Shown: positions 9,903 through 19,779, numbered from the stretch's first letter. The stretch: 64,000 nucleotides of DNA from Vibrio sinus (GCF_023634645.1 NZ_JAMKMR010000008.1:62001-126000); one strand, 5' to 3'. Made by a program: numbers and translations. Notes: a model not told the origin generated them from the sequence alone.

Positions 9903-10208
9903 ATGGACCAGTTTTTACAGCAGATCATGCTTGTGATCTCTCAAATTCCTCAAGGGAAAGTAACCACTTACGGGGAAGTGGCTCGTATGGCAGGCTATCC
10001 GGGCTATGCACGACATGTTGGAAAAGCCCTCAGCAAAATGCCAAGGGACTCGAAATTACCCTGGTTTAGAGTCATTAATAGCCAAGGGAAAATCTCCTTA
10101 AAAGGTGAGGCTGCGTCTAGGCAAAGAAAATTATTAGAACAAGAAGAGGTCAATATCAGTGAAAATGGCCGAATTCGACTCAAGCAATATCGATGGCATC
10201 CCGAGTAA
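9903..10208 (+). CDS. atl: Alkyltransferase-like DNA repair protein
   Basis: 101 residues matching the C-terminal DNA-binding domain of O6-alkylguanine transferases: GKVTTYGEVARMAG, then ARHVGKAL, then LPWFRVIN, where Trp54 stands in place of the catalytic Cys of the PCHRV motif. This substitution defines the Atl (YbaZ/eAtl) family, which binds O6-alkylguanine and hands the lesion to nucleotide excision repair instead of reversing it. AGGA lies 9 nt before the ATG. It stands alone, divergent from the membrane protein gene, near ffs as in E. coli. Confidence 0.93.
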   Translation: MDQFLQQIMLVISQIPQGKVTTYGEVARMAGYPGYARHVGKALSKMPRDSKLPWFRVINSQGKISLKGEAASRQRKLLEQEEVNISENGRIRLKQYRWHPE

Positions 10209-10334
10209 AACGAAATTCGGTAAACTCGTTTCGCAGCCAGCCAAAATAGCTCACAAATTGAGTTATTTTTCACCAAATTTTGTTAAATTGTCGTATCTTT
10301 ACTATACATGGCTTGCCAAGAATAAGAATGAAAG

Positions 10335-11207
10335 ATGACTCAGTTAGCTAATGAATCAGATCAAGAGATAGAAACCGCACCAGAGGCAGGGGAACCTGTG
10401 ACTGAAACAAAGCAGGAGGCGGACTCGGCACCTGAAAGCAACCAAGCAGAAGAAGCCGAAAAGGCACAAGACCAAGAGACTGAAACAGAACAAGAAAAAA
10501 CTTCGGCCGATCAAGGCCCAAAAGAAAACTCCGTCATGAAAGGAGAAGATGCACTGTCACTGGTCTCACCTTTAAGCGACTTAGCTTTTTACATCGCAAC
10601 CGCAAACCAAAAACCGCTTAAATGCCGCTCTAAGTACGTCGGCATGCATTCTCACAACTACGTGCTTTTTGAAACGCCAGATATCACTCAAGAGCAATTT
10701 CAATTGTATTTTCAAAAAGGTAATCCGATCAAAGCTTGTGCCCTTTCTCAGAAGGGAGAAGGTGCTCGGATATATTTCAAGAGCCAACTTGAATTTATTA
10801 TGCCATTAGAGGGTTCAGGCAAGAGCATCGTTTTCATCACCCTGCCTACCGAAGCAGACGCTGTATTCGGTTTACGAGCTGAAGCACGTCTAGAAATTTT
10901 GATACCCGGCATTATCAATCCTGAAGAGGATAAGCATGCTTGTGTCATCCGTGACTTTTCCGCCAGTGGCTGCCAGGTAGTCATCGACCTTGAAAACAAG
11001 AGTTATAAACTTGGCGACAGCATTGAAATCAAACTCGATGACGAAGAGGAAAATGAAACTGTTCTACACGGCACCATCAAAAATAAGAAACGCAGCAACC
11101 ACTATTGGAAGTACGGCGTCCAATTCAAAGAAGAAAGCTGTGAGACATCCTGTGAGCTGTTAAATCGATTATCGTTCGATGAAAGCCTAAGTCGCTATCA
11201 ACTTTAA
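10335..11207 (+). CDS. PilZ-domain protein with acidic N-terminal tail
   Basis: 290 residues. The first 65 or so are a low-complexity Glu/Gln/Ala/Thr-rich stretch. A YcgR-like N-terminal beta domain follows (about 75-180), then a PilZ domain with both c-di-GMP contacts visible: RAEAR (RxxxR) and DFSASG (DxSxxG). It should therefore bind c-di-GMP. YcgR-like proteins act on flagellar motors or surface behaviour; the partner here is unknown. No operon partner is apparent. Confidence 0.85.
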   Translation: MTQLANESDQEIETAPEAGEPVTETKQEADSAPESNQAEEAEKAQDQETETEQEKTSADQGPKENSVMKGEDALSLVSPLSDLAFYIATANQKPLKCRSKYVGMHSHNYVLFETPDITQEQFQLYFQKGNPIKACALSQKGEGARIYFKSQLEFIMPLEGSGKSIVFITLPTEADAVFGLRAEARLEILIPGIINPEEDKHACVIRDFSASGCQVVIDLENKSYKLGDSIEIKLDDEEENETVLHGTIKNKKRSNHYWKYGVQFKEESCETSCELLNRLSFDESLSRYQL

Positions 11208-11228
11208 ATCACCTTGACTCATGTTCCA

Positions 11229-11723
11229 TTAACCAAAATGGAAACTAGAGTTCATTGTCAAAGCGTGGATGTCATCGTGCTCCATCTGATAGGTTGTATA
11301 GCCCAAACCAAGTGAGAATCTTGGCGTAAAGTGATATTCAGCACCAGCACCATACATAGGATCAGTGTGAGTCTCAGTGTAGTTTTGAGCACCTGTTATC
11401 TGATAATCATCCATACCAGCAATAAGATAGATATTCATCCGACCGATGTCCACGTTTGGCCGTAAAGCCAAATATCTCGCTTTTACTTTAATGTCGTCAG
11501 AAGTATTGTTGTAGCCCGATTGATCAAACTTTCCATTAAATTGATAGCCCGCTTCAACACCCAAATAGCGAGTCAAGCTAGCCCCAAGGTGAAAGCCATA
11601 AGTTGCCGAGGAGTTATCTCCTAACTTCGCTACGCCAAGCTGCGAGCCACCAAAAAATGTAGTATCTGCGCATGCCGCTGTGGAGGCTGCCACTAGCGTC
11701 ATCGCAAGTAGGGCTTTTTTCAT
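11229..11723 (-). CDS. Small outer-membrane beta-barrel protein
   Basis: 164 residues with a clear signal peptide (MKKALLAMTLVAASTAACA, cut before DTTFFGG). The mature part has alternating short strands such as YGFHLGASLTRYLGVEAGY and FSLGLGYTTYQ, ending in Phe-His-Phe-Gly, as in eight-stranded OmpA/OmpX-type barrels. It resembles the porin-like proteins common in vibrios (AcfA-like). The Cys in the leader (TAACAD) is not a good lipobox. Convergent with the PilZ gene, 21 bp between stops. Confidence 0.75.
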   Translation of the reverse strand: MKKALLAMTLVAASTAACADTTFFGGSQLGVAKLGDNSSATYGFHLGASLTRYLGVEAGYQFNGKFDQSGYNNTSDDIKVKARYLALRPNVDIGRMNIYLIAGMDDYQITGAQNYTETHTDPMYGAGAEYHFTPRFSLGLGYTTYQMEHDDIHALTMNSSFHFG

Positions 11724-11911
11724 TGTAAACCTTCATAAATAAATAATATGCCTTAGTCCGGCAAAATAAGAAGGGTATTTTATTGATCGAAAAAAGTGCT
11801 GAATAGGGAGATGACCTCCCATTAAAAGTCAAGTTATGGTCAAATTTAGCCCATTGGAGAGCTAAACTCGACCCGCTTATTAGAAGGAACCGCTTGCGCT
11901 TTACAACCGAG

Positions 11912-12880
11912 TTAAATCGTGTTGGAAACACTGCGATAAATGTATTTTTCACAAAATTTAGTGTCTAAATTTCGGACCACGGCAGAGATAATGGCAACCA
12001 AGAGTACCGAAAATACTATCCTGCCCCAAAAAATTGCGTAAAAATCAGCACCAATCAGAAGGATAAGCAGTGTATCTTCAATTAAGCTATGGAGTAAATT
12101 TAACAACATAACCGATGTAAATACCTCTCTTGCTGGAATATGCCCTTTCTCGGCTTCGTTTATCAGCAAACCGCCACCAAAAGATATCCCCAATGTCACT
12201 CCTATCATTGTTAAATTCGTAGATTCTGTACTGATACCAAGAATACGAAACAATGGCCTCAGCAGTACGGCAATTAGCGCTTCAACACCCATCATTTTAA
12301 GCAGTTTTAACACCAACATAAGCACTGAAATCACCGCAGCAATAAGAGCAAAGCTTTTTGCCTGTTCAACAAGCCATACCGACCAACTGGGATCCGCTAC
12401 CACTTCTGGCTGCCAAATCAGTTCAGCAGGCTGACTCAAGGCACCTGAATATAAATATATCTGACTCAGTATCCAGCCAAAAAGCACGCTACCTCCTAAA
12501 CGAAGCAAAGCGGTGCTCCAAAGGCTCACCCCTGCTTTTTTAGCAATGGCACCTTCAATCGGTAATGAGTGAGCAATAAGAATCATACTTCCAAGCACCG
12601 AAGCTTGAGCTATGGTCAGAGAAATACCCAGATTGAGCAAAACCGCAACGCCTGCATAGTTATTTGTGAGTAGGGCCGTCGCCCAAACAATCCCGGTCTC
12701 ACTTGGTAAACCCACCATATTCATCACGGGGCTAAGTACACGGCTAATCACGTCAATGCCACCCATTTCCTCCACGACTTTCATGATCAACATAACGGGA
12801 ATCATGATCTTAAACAGCGTTAAGGTAACCTCGACAATTTCACAACCTAGCTCGTAGAAAAATTGATTAAACTTCACCAT
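11912..12880 (-). CDS. Nucleoside-recognition (Gate) domain membrane protein
   Basis: 322 residues from the ATG at 12880 (MVKFNQFF), preferred because GGAG sits 6 nt upstream; the frame also allows a start at 12892. It has about eight membrane segments and two repeated Gate-like halves (SETGIVWATALLTNNYAG; TLGISFGGGLLINEA), the fold shared by nucleoside transporters and FeoB. The substrate is unknown. It is divergently transcribed from an Lrp-family regulator 149 bp away, which probably controls it in response to an amino acid or related ligand. Confidence 0.75.
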   Translation of the reverse strand: MVKFNQFFYELGCEIVEVTLTLFKIMIPVMLIMKVVEEMGGIDVISRVLSPVMNMVGLPSETGIVWATALLTNNYAGVAVLLNLGISLTIAQASVLGSMILIAHSLPIEGAIAKKAGVSLWSTALLRLGGSVLFGWILSQIYLYSGALSQPAELIWQPEVVADPSWSVWLVEQAKSFALIAAVISVLMLVLKLLKMMGVEALIAVLLRPLFRILGISTESTNLTMIGVTLGISFGGGLLINEAEKGHIPAREVFTSVMLLNLLHSLIEDTLLILLIGADFYAIFWGRIVFSVLLVAIISAVVRNLDTKFCEKYIYRSVSNTI

Positions 12881-13029
12881 AGCGGACTCCATTTCATTTC
12901 AAATCATGCTGAAATTCTACTATTGGAGTGGATTACAAAATTTCTTAATGTTAGTTTTTAATTATCATTATTTCTTATTTTCATCATTCTAAGAAATATT
13001 TATGGTGATATTAGCCAAGAAGGGAATTT

Positions 13030-13509
13030 ATGGATATCGACCGACTGGATTTGCGAATTCTAGCGATTTTGCAAAAAAACAACCGACTTTCTAACATAGA
13101 ACTGGCTGATCAAGTGGGCCTTTCTGCCCCAGCATGCCTTAAAAGAGTTCAGCGCTTGAGGAAAGAAAAGGTTATTGTGGATGATGTATCGATTATCAAC
13201 CCGAAGTTGGTCGGTAACACACTGACCATGATTGTGTCAGTGGAAATGGATAGAGACCAGGCCGATATTTACCAGCGCTTTCGAAGATCCATGGATCAGG
13301 CACCAGAAATTACCCAGTGCTATCAAGTCTCTGGCAACTATGATTTCCTGCTCGTCGTATGCGTGAAAGACATTCAAGCGTATGAAGAGTTTGTCGATCG
13401 TGTATTACACACGCAGCTTAACATTAGAAAATTTCACACCTCGGTATCACTGCGTACCGTTAAGTTCTCCACAGAGGTGGACTTGAAGGGGCTAACAAAG
13501 GATCGGTAG
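13030..13509 (+). CDS. Lrp/AsnC family transcriptional regulator
   Basis: 159 residues: N-terminal winged helix-turn-helix starting MDIDRLDLRILAILQKN, with NIELADQVGLSAPACLKRVQRL as the recognition segment, then a RAM/AsnC effector-binding domain (about 65-150; CYQVSGNYDFLLVVCVKD). AAGGGA precedes the ATG. Divergent from the Gate-domain membrane protein, so that gene is the likeliest target. Its stop is only 3 bp from the convergent ycgN-like gene. Confidence 0.93.
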   Translation: MDIDRLDLRILAILQKNNRLSNIELADQVGLSAPACLKRVQRLRKEKVIVDDVSIINPKLVGNTLTMIVSVEMDRDQADIYQRFRRSMDQAPEITQCYQVSGNYDFLLVVCVKDIQAYEEFVDRVLHTQLNIRKFHTSVSLRTVKFSTEVDLKGLTKDR

Positions 13510-13512
13510 CCA

Positions 13513-13965
13513 TTATTTCGCGCTGTGATTTTTTGAAGGATGGTTTACGATGTGCTGCTCCCAATCCACTACCTCAATTTCGTACACCACTTTGTTTTTT
13601 ACACTTTCTCCGGCTTTATGCATCGCATCTTTGGAACCAGTGATCAACGGATGCCAAACGGGTAATGGCTTATTTTCAGCAAGCAATCGATAAGCACAGG
13701 TATCTGGTAGCCAATTAAATTGCGGGATACTTTCACGAGTGAGTTTTAAACACTCTTCTCCAGATTGAAAGCGATTTGGATAGTCTTTACAAGAGCAGGT
13801 GTCGCTATTTAACCAACTGCAAGCCACATTGGTGTAATACAGCTCTTCCGTATCTTCATCGACAAGCTTATGTAGGCAACATTTTCCACAGCCATCGCAA
13901 AGTGACTCCCACTCTTTCTCATTCATTTGCTCGAGGGATTTAGACTGCCAAAATGGTTTACTCAT
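13513..13965 (-). CDS. ycgN: YcgN family cysteine-cluster protein
   Basis: 150 residues of the UPF0260/YcgN family, with cysteines in CDGCGKCC near the N-terminus, then CSW, CSCKDY, CLKL and CAYR. Such clusters are thought to bind a metal or Fe-S centre; the function of the family is not established. It is transcribed away from the unrelated small YkgJ-like gene at 14093. Confidence 0.88.
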   Translation of the reverse strand: MSKPFWQSKSLEQMNEKEWESLCDGCGKCCLHKLVDEDTEELYYTNVACSWLNSDTCSCKDYPNRFQSGEECLKLTRESIPQFNWLPDTCAYRLLAENKPLPVWHPLITGSKDAMHKAGESVKNKVVYEIEVVDWEQHIVNHPSKNHSAK

Positions 13966-14092
13966 AAGACTGTTGCTTGTATCGGTTGATTCTGCCTGGC
14001 TTTATAACTCTCTATGAATAAAAGTGCAAGTCGCGTGTGATCGAGAACAATTTTTGTTACTATCCGCCTCCCCTTAATAAGTGAGGCTAATT

Positions 14093-14350
14093 ATGAATTG
14101 TCGGCTAGGTTGTGGCGCATGTTGTATTGCCCCAAGCATTTCATCTCCGATACCCGGCATGCCGAATGGTAAACCAGCTGGGCAGCGTTGTATTCAGCTT
14201 AACGAAGAAAACTTGTGCAGGCTATTTGGCAAGGCAGAGCGGCCTAAAGTCTGCTTAGAATTTACACCTTGTGCGGATATTTGTGGGAGTTCGAATGACG
14301 ACGCGTATCTGACATTGATTGAGCTGGAATCGGTGACAAAAGAAGATTAA
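14093..14350 (+). CDS. Small YkgJ-type cysteine-cluster protein
   Basis: 85 residues beginning MNCRLGCGACC, with later RCIQL, LCRLF, KVCLEF and PCADICG. Nine cysteines suggest a Zn or Fe-S site as in the YkgJ family. I chose the ATG at 14093 because GTGAGG lies 6 nt before it; the in-frame GTG at 14081 is itself part of that ribosome site. Function unknown. A second Cys-cluster gene lies divergently 115 bp away. Confidence 0.8.
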   Translation: MNCRLGCGACCIAPSISSPIPGMPNGKPAGQRCIQLNEENLCRLFGKAERPKVCLEFTPCADICGSSNDDAYLTLIELESVTKED

Positions 14351-14384
14351 TTGATATCATTTTTGCCACCCGCTCATGTAGAAC

Positions 14385-14984
14385 TTACAATTTCTGACGG
14401 CCTAATAGCGAATGAGACAGTGTGGTACCATCTACCAACTCTAACTCTCCCCCAACCGGCACACCATGAGCGATACGCGTCGCGTGCACCTCGTGAGCCT
14501 TACATAAATCTGCGATATAGTAAGCCGTTGCCTCACCTTCTACCGTGGGATTGGTTGCCAGAATAACTTCCGAAACATCGCCTCGGCCCAATCGGTAATC
14601 CAATACATCGAGTCCGATATCACTTGGGCCAATTCCATCAAGTGGCGATAGGTGCCCCATGAGTACAAAATATCGACCCGAATACTGCCCTGTTGCTTCC
14701 ACTGCTGAAATATCCGCAGGGCTTTCAACCACACAGATTTGACCGTTTTCTTGTCGCTTAGGGTTGGTGCAAATGTGGCAAGTATCTTGTTCGGTAAAAG
14801 TTCGACACTCTGAACAATGGCCGATTTCCGTCATGGCTTGGCTTAACGCCTCGGCCAATTGTAAACCACCTTTTCTATCTCGCTGTAACAAATGAAAGGC
14901 CATGCGTTGGGCTGACTTGGGGCCAACCCCAGGTAAGCAACGCAAGGCCTCCATCAATTGCTCCAGCATATGACTGGTACGCAT
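14385..14984 (-). CDS. recR: Recombination mediator RecR
   Basis: 199 residues, full length: N-terminal helix-hairpin-helix ([20 protein letters not shown]), a Cys4 zinc finger (CSEC...CHIC), then a Toprim domain ([13 protein letters not shown]) and a C-terminal Walker-B-like part ([16 protein letters not shown]). RecR works with RecF and RecO to load RecA on gapped single-stranded DNA. It follows ybaB by 13 bp and is the last gene of apt-dnaX-ybaB-recR, the order also found in E. coli. Confidence 0.97.
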   Translation of the reverse strand: MRTSHMLEQLMEALRCLPGVGPKSAQRMAFHLLQRDRKGGLQLAEALSQAMTEIGHCSECRTFTEQDTCHICTNPKRQENGQICVVESPADISAVEATGQYSGRYFVLMGHLSPLDGIGPSDIGLDVLDYRLGRGDVSEVILATNPTVEGEATAYYIADLCKAHEVHATRIAHGVPVGGELELVDGTTLSHSLLGRQKL

Positions 14985-14997
14985 TAAACAACCGTCG

Positions 14998-15327
14998 TTA
15001 GAATGGCATTTTCATACCAGGTGGTAATTGCATGCCACCTGTTAGTGAAGACATTCTCTCTTTTTGTGTCTCTTCGACGCGACGAGCTGCATCGTTGAAT
15101 GCTGCAGCGATAAGATCTTCAAGCATTTCTTTGTCGTCTTCCATTAGGCTTTCGTCGATGTTTACACGACGAACGCTGTGGCTACCTGTAATGGTGACTT
15201 TTACAAGTCCAGCGCCTGACTCACCAGTCACTTCCATATTTGCGATTTCTTCTTGAAGCTTTTGCATTTGCTCTTGCATCTGCTGGGCTTGCTTCATTAA
15301 ATTGCCCATGCCACCTTTACCAAACAT
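14998..15327 (-). CDS. ybaB: YbaB/EbfC nucleoid-associated protein
   Basis: 109 residues: [18 protein letters not shown], a helical N-terminus, a central beta region ([19 protein letters not shown]) and a C-terminal helix with [11 protein letters not shown]. The family binds DNA as a tweezer-shaped dimer. It is conserved between dnaX and recR, as here. Confidence 0.97.
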   Translation of the reverse strand: MFGKGGMGNLMKQAQQMQEQMQKLQEEIANMEVTGESGAGLVKVTITGSHSVRRVNIDESLMEDDKEMLEDLIAAAFNDAARRVEETQKERMSSLTGGMQLPPGMKMPF

Positions 15328-15401
15328 GTTTATCTCTCTGATTTAATGGTTACATCCTGTTTATGGGGGAGAAACATCACATTTTCAACCCCACAGACTA
15401 A

Positions 15402-17597
15402 TTAGATAGGTCGTACGCTATCTGTGTCTAAGTTCGCTACAAACCGTTGCTTTAAAAATCGAACGTTTTCGTCATTCTCTAAAGTATGGATTGCAGACTT
15501 CAATTTGTGTTGATAAATTTCTTCTCGAAGCTCAAACGGTGTAAGACCTGTATCTCCTACTTCGATGGTCAACTGATGCTGATTGCCTGTCACTTTTTCA
15601 ATCGCTTCAACCAGCTCCTGTTTCGCTTTATCCGTATTCAAATGTGCATGGCTCTGCCTTAGTGCCAGCGCTATTGACGTTCCTGACTTGGAAAAAGAAG
15701 AATTGAGTGCCAACTGCTCTACTAGCTTAGATGTATTCAACTGGCTAATAATCGCTGCCCATTCATCTTTCTCTACCGACTCTTGCACAAGTTTTTCCAT
15801 CATTTCTGGCGTTTTGATGTGCTCCAATGCGGATTTAATCTGACTCGGAGTCAGATCAGAATCTTTAGATTGGAGATCCTCTACAACTTGAGAGGGTTTC
15901 CACTGATATGGCTCCACAGGTGTTTCAATTTCAACAACCTGCTGTTCTGTTGACACTTGCGACACGACAGAAGTTCCGTCATGCTTTTGTGAGACTCTTT
16001 GTAGAACAGAATCTCGCGAAGGCCGTGCCGCCTCAAACTTTTTTCCGCCAGTTCCGCCTTTTTTATCCCCTGTGTTAAGCCCCTTTCTCCGAGAGCGTAG
16101 CTGGTGCCTTAGGCTACCAATCGACGAAGCTTGTGATTCTCCATCCTCATTAGGCTGTTCCGTCGTTGACTGTGACCTTGGAATCTCTTCCGCGATACCT
16201 TGATTTGATTCAACGGCGTAAGACTCTGGTGTGTAAGAAGATGCATTGACCTCAGTATCCTGGGTGTCAATGTCATGATAACTATCCAGTGGGGGCTGCT
16301 CATCTAGTGGATAAGAAGGCTCGGGCATGGACTGATTTTGCTCCATTGATGAAGCCTGACTATGCCCAAGCTCAGTTGAACTTTGAGATGGAGACGAAAC
16401 TTGAGATAGAGATGAACTGGCGGCTTCAGGCCTCTCAACATGAATCGGTTGAGATTCATTGATAGCCACAGATTCGGTAGTAGCCGTGCTGATAACATTA
16501 GCACTTATCGTCTTTGCTGGCCGAAATGCCATCATCCTAAGCACGATCATTTCGATGCCAGCGCGCTCTGTGGGTGAGCGTGGTAGGTCGTCTCTGCCCT
16601 TTATCGCGATCTGATAAAACAGTTGAACGTCTTGCGGGTTTAACGCCCGACTGAGCAATGCCACTTTTTCCGCGTCTGGTTGGGACGAGTCTAGTGTTGT
16701 AGGCAGGGCTTGATACATGGCTATTCGGTGCAGCTGAGCTGCTAACTGCTGAAGAAGGCCATCCCAATCCACACCGTTTTCCGCAAAGTGTTGGATCTGT
16801 TCCATTACAGCTTGCGGTTGCTTTTGGCTGATCGCTTCAAGCAAGTGAATCGCTTGTGCTGTATCTAATGTGCCTAGCATGTCGGCAACGAGCGCAGCTT
16901 TGATATGCCCATTGCCAAGTGCTATCGCTTGGTCCGTTAAACTAAGCGCATCTCGCATACTGCCATCAGCAGCGTGAGAAAGAAGCCCAAGCGCTCTTTG
17001 CTCAAACGGCACCGACTCTTTGCTTAAAATTGATTCCAACTGTTGATGTATGTCATCAACACTAATCGGTTTCAAGTGGAACTGTAGACAACGAGATAGA
17101 ATCGTTACTGGTAACTTTTGTGGATCGGTTGTTGCCAATAAGAATTTCACATACTCGGGCGGCTCTTCTAACGTTTTAAGCAAAGCGTTAAAGCTGTGCC
17201 GCGAGAGCATGTGTACTTCATCGATAAGATAAACTTTAAACCGTCCACGAGCTGGCTTGTACTGAACGTTATCCAGTAGATCTCGTGTGTCCTCAACTTT
17301 GGTACGTGACGCCGCATCGATTTCTAACAAGTCAACATATCGGCCCTGATCGATCTCCATACAGGTATCACATTGACCACACGGCGTGGCAGTGATGCCA
17401 GTCTCACAATTCAAACCTTTCGCCAACAACCGACCAATGGTGGTTTTTCCTACGCCACGCGTCCCACTAAATAAATAGGCATGGTGCAAACGATTATGCG
17501 CTAGCGCATTTTCCAGTGCAGTCAAAACATGGGTTTGACCAACAACCTGTTGGAATGTTGTCGGTCGCCACTTTCGTGCTAAAGCAAGGTAACTCAT
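15402..17597 (-). CDS. dnaX: DNA polymerase III tau/gamma subunit
   Basis: 731 residues from MSYLALARKWRP at 17597, where GGAAG sits just upstream; the open frame runs 14 codons further to a GTG at 17639. N-terminal AAA+ clamp-loader ATPase with GTRGVGKTT Walker A, a Cys4 zinc site (CETG...CGQCDTC) and LIDEVHML Walker B; SRC sensor region at about 170; then a long Ser/Gln/Glu-rich linker (about 370-560) and the tau C-terminal domain that binds the alpha polymerase and DnaB. The linker is longer than that of E. coli (643 residues in total). It starts 22 bp after apt. A frameshift heptamer inside the linker should also yield the shorter gamma form (separate entry). Confidence 0.97.
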   Translation of the reverse strand: MSYLALARKWRPTTFQQVVGQTHVLTALENALAHNRLHHAYLFSGTRGVGKTTIGRLLAKGLNCETGITATPCGQCDTCMEIDQGRYVDLLEIDAASRTKVEDTRDLLDNVQYKPARGRFKVYLIDEVHMLSRHSFNALLKTLEEPPEYVKFLLATTDPQKLPVTILSRCLQFHLKPISVDDIHQQLESILSKESVPFEQRALGLLSHAADGSMRDALSLTDQAIALGNGHIKAALVADMLGTLDTAQAIHLLEAISQKQPQAVMEQIQHFAENGVDWDGLLQQLAAQLHRIAMYQALPTTLDSSQPDAEKVALLSRALNPQDVQLFYQIAIKGRDDLPRSPTERAGIEMIVLRMMAFRPAKTISANVISTATTESVAINESQPIHVERPEAASSSLSQVSSPSQSSTELGHSQASSMEQNQSMPEPSYPLDEQPPLDSYHDIDTQDTEVNASSYTPESYAVESNQGIAEEIPRSQSTTEQPNEDGESQASSIGSLRHQLRSRRKGLNTGDKKGGTGGKKFEAARPSRDSVLQRVSQKHDGTSVVSQVSTEQQVVEIETPVEPYQWKPSQVVEDLQSKDSDLTPSQIKSALEHIKTPEMMEKLVQESVEKDEWAAIISQLNTSKLVEQLALNSSFSKSGTSIALALRQSHAHLNTDKAKQELVEAIEKVTGNQHQLTIEVGDTGLTPFELREEIYQHKLKSAIHTLENDENVRFLKQRFVANLDTDSVRPI
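16033..16044 (-). other. dnaX programmed -1 frameshift site (gamma subunit)
   Basis: On the minus strand the zero frame reads GGA AAA AAG TTT GAG, so the slippery heptamer A AAA AAG is in the correct phase. It is the same heptamer used by E. coli dnaX. After a -1 slip the next codons are GTT then TGA (16033-16035), ending a gamma product of about 521 residues. I saw no convincing downstream stem-loop; an AGGGG lies about 20 nt upstream. Confidence 0.8.
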
Positions 17598-17619
17598 GAA
17601 CGCTTCCAATTCATCGACA

Positions 17620-18165
17620 TCAATGACCTTCAAACTCACAAATACTGAATACGTCTATGCCCAAGGCTTCAACGCGTTTGTCTCCACCTAACTCAGGTAA
17701 ATTGATAACGAACGCAGCATGCTCTACTTGACCACCCAGTTGGCGAATCAATTTGACCGTCGCTTCAATCGTGCCTCCGGTTGCAAGCAAATCATCGATA
17801 ACCAACACTTTATCCTGTGACGAAATTGAATCAACATGGATGTGTAACTCGTCCGTGCCATACTCCAAGTCATAAGATTGGCCAATCGTTTTTCTTGGTA
17901 GCTTGCCAGGTTTACGCACGGGCACAAAACCAATACCAAGCTCCAGTGCCAACGGCGCGCCAAAGAGGAAACCACGCGCTTCCGTTCCGACCACTTTGGT
18001 GAATCCAAACTGTTTATATTTCTCAACCAACAGTTGAATCGTAGCTTTATACGCGTCGGCATCTTCAAGAAGGCTAGTCACGTCGCGAAACAAGATGCCC
18101 GGCTTGGGATAATCTGGAATGCTTTTAATGCTAGATTTGATTAATGATATGTTGTCTGTTGTCAT
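17620..18165 (-). CDS. apt: Adenine phosphoribosyltransferase
   Basis: 181 residues, normal length. Carries TEARGFLFG and the PRPP-binding signature [13 protein letters not shown]. It converts adenine and PRPP to AMP in purine salvage. First gene of the apt-dnaX-ybaB-recR block; a YbaN-family gene lies 32 bp upstream in the same direction. Confidence 0.97.
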   Translation of the reverse strand: MTTDNISLIKSSIKSIPDYPKPGILFRDVTSLLEDADAYKATIQLLVEKYKQFGFTKVVGTEARGFLFGAPLALELGIGFVPVRKPGKLPRKTIGQSYDLEYGTDELHIHVDSISSQDKVLVIDDLLATGGTIEATVKLIRQLGGQVEHAAFVINLPELGGDKRVEALGIDVFSICEFEGH

Positions 18166-18197
18166 AATATTGGACGAGTCGCTCTGAAAAGGTAGTG

Positions 18198-18617
18198 CTA
18201 GATATTCTCGCGTTTGTTCGCAACAAACTCAAGAGTCGGTAAGCGGATAAATCCACAAATCAGCACAAGATACAGCAATACGAGAAATGCTTGTAGCCAA
18301 AGATTCGCTACCAGCCAAATGGATACCGCAAATGATACAGTGATGACAACCAATCCCCATCTTTTTGTCGAACGTGCCACCGCCCGATGCTCGTGCCAAT
18401 CGGAAATCATGGGACCAAATAGCGAATGAGAGTGTAACCAGCGGCTAAATTTATCGCTACCACGCAAAAAGCAGGCACTTGCCAGCAACAGAAATGGCGT
18501 CGTAGGTAAAAGCGGAAGAATGATACCAATACCACCTAAGATAACAAAGAAAACACCGAGACTGGTATACAGCCAACGTTTCACCAAAGCTTTGTCTCCA
18601 ATACAACTGTTCTCCAA
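18198..18617 (-). CDS. ybaN: YbaN/DUF454 inner membrane protein
   Basis: 139 residues with the family signature [20 protein letters not shown], FxRGSxxFxxWL and three to four membrane segments. Function unknown. It precedes apt with 32 bp between, the same neighbour as in E. coli. Confidence 0.88.
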   Translation of the reverse strand: MENSCIGDKALVKRWLYTSLGVFFVILGGIGIILPLLPTTPFLLLASACFLRGSDKFSRWLHSHSLFGPMISDWHEHRAVARSTKRWGLVVITVSFAVSIWLVANLWLQAFLVLLYLVLICGFIRLPTLEFVANKRENI

Positions 18618-18678
18618 TAAAAAGGAGCCATTGAAAATTTGGCCCCTAGTGTGATTGTTAAAGAGATTCTCAGAGCAT

Positions 18679-19779
18679 TTATGCGCTATTTGCTTGATGG
18701 ATATCCATGCTAAAGCTGCTTGAGCCTAACCGATTTAAGGATAGTTGGCCTGCGCTATTAACTGGCAAATCAGACACAATAAAGTTCTTAGTACAGTTTT
18801 CTCCCAGTAACGTCCCAGCGCTAATGTGCTGAGAAATATATCCGTTCGACCACTGTGCATCTAACCCTGCAGGTAAGATTGATACTGTGCCCTCAGAAAG
18901 GTCAGCAATACCAAATAGTGCTTTTACTGGGCTTGCACAATCGGAGCATTCAATGCCTTTCTCCAAAAGATACGTCATATCTTTTAAATCAGCGTTAAAG
19001 CTTTTTAAATTGCGTAGATAATCGTGGAACAAAGCGCGCACTAGAAGTGTAGTCGCTACTCCGTGCCCGTCTTCATTGGCGGAGTCAACCAAATAGAACG
19101 CAAACTGACCATTCATCAACCACGCATAATCAAACACCAACGGCATGATATCAGTCGATTGAAGTAATCGGTAGCTACATTTCCATGCGCCTTGAGATGT
19201 GTCTTTTTCAGGCAACAGAGCATGCAGTAAATCCCGTGCCGCACTTGGGTTTTTCTGCAAAAAGTCTAGGTGCCAGTGCAACTCTTGCTCTTCCGGCATA
19301 TCACCAGCATCGACGCGGAACCATTGACTAGAAAAATCGCGTTGATCTGCAATATGATTGAAAGTGTCATCCAAGGTGTTTTCTATCGCACTGGTTAAGT
19401 GTTCATGGTTTCCTATAGGTTTAGGTAGGAAGTCTTTAATGCCAAATCTAAGAGCTTTAGCAACATCAGACATATCCTCTGTCGCGGATACGACGATTAA
19501 GGGGAGTGAGGGGTATTCCAAACTCACTTCTTCGACAAACTCAATACCGTCAAGTACAGGCATTGCGATGTCACATAATATTAAATCAGGTTCTGCCGTA
19601 CGCAGTTTCTGAAGTCCGTCCAAGCCATTTTCTGCTTCCAATACTTCATAACCCTGAGCAGTTAAGTACCCGCTCGTTACTCGACGGAAAATAGGGTCAT
19701 CATCAACCAACATTATAAGTTTCTGATTTTCAGAAGTTTTTACCGAGTCCACAGTAGCCATTTTATGAGTTCCGTACAT
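18679..19779 (-). CDS. RssB-like response regulator with degenerate PP2C-type output domain
   Basis: 366 residues: receiver domain at about 20-135 with the acid pair VDDDP, phospho-acceptor Asp70 in LILCDIAMP and Lys in FLPKPIG; the rest resembles the SpoIIE/PP2C-like output of RssB (ANEDGHGVATTLLVRALFHDY) but lacks obvious metal-binding aspartates in every expected place. E. coli RssB delivers RpoS to ClpXP. In vibrios such a gene lies beside aphB, as here, divergent from it by 245 bp. GAGG is 10 nt before the ATG. Whether it controls RpoS is inference. Confidence 0.78.
   Translation of the reverse strand: MYGTHKMATVDSVKTSENQKLIMLVDDDPIFRRVTSGYLTAQGYEVLEAENGLDGLQKLRTAEPDLILCDIAMPVLDGIEFVEEVSLEYPSLPLIVVSATEDMSDVAKALRFGIKDFLPKPIGNHEHLTSAIENTLDDTFNHIADQRDFSSQWFRVDAGDMPEEQELHWHLDFLQKNPSAARDLLHALLPEKDTSQGAWKCSYRLLQSTDIMPLVFDYAWLMNGQFAFYLVDSANEDGHGVATTLLVRALFHDYLRNLKSFNADLKDMTYLLEKGIECSDCASPVKALFGIADLSEGTVSILPAGLDAQWSNGYISQHISAGTLLGENCTKNFIVSDLPVNSAGQLSLNRLGSSSFSMDIHQANSA

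Noticed and set aside
11614-11952. Minus-strand 112-codon frame between the beta-barrel and Gate-domain genes
   Set aside because: Overlaps the signal-peptide end of the barrel gene in another frame and the end of the upstream gene; no credible protein features.
14351-14566. Plus-strand 71-codon frame directly after the YkgJ-like gene
   Set aside because: Almost entirely antisense to recR, with recR clearly intact; Pro-rich composition without family resemblance.
16060-16066. A second A-run upstream in dnaX as slippery site
   Set aside because: Reads GAT AAA AAA GGC, which lacks the X XXY YYZ heptamer in the right phase.
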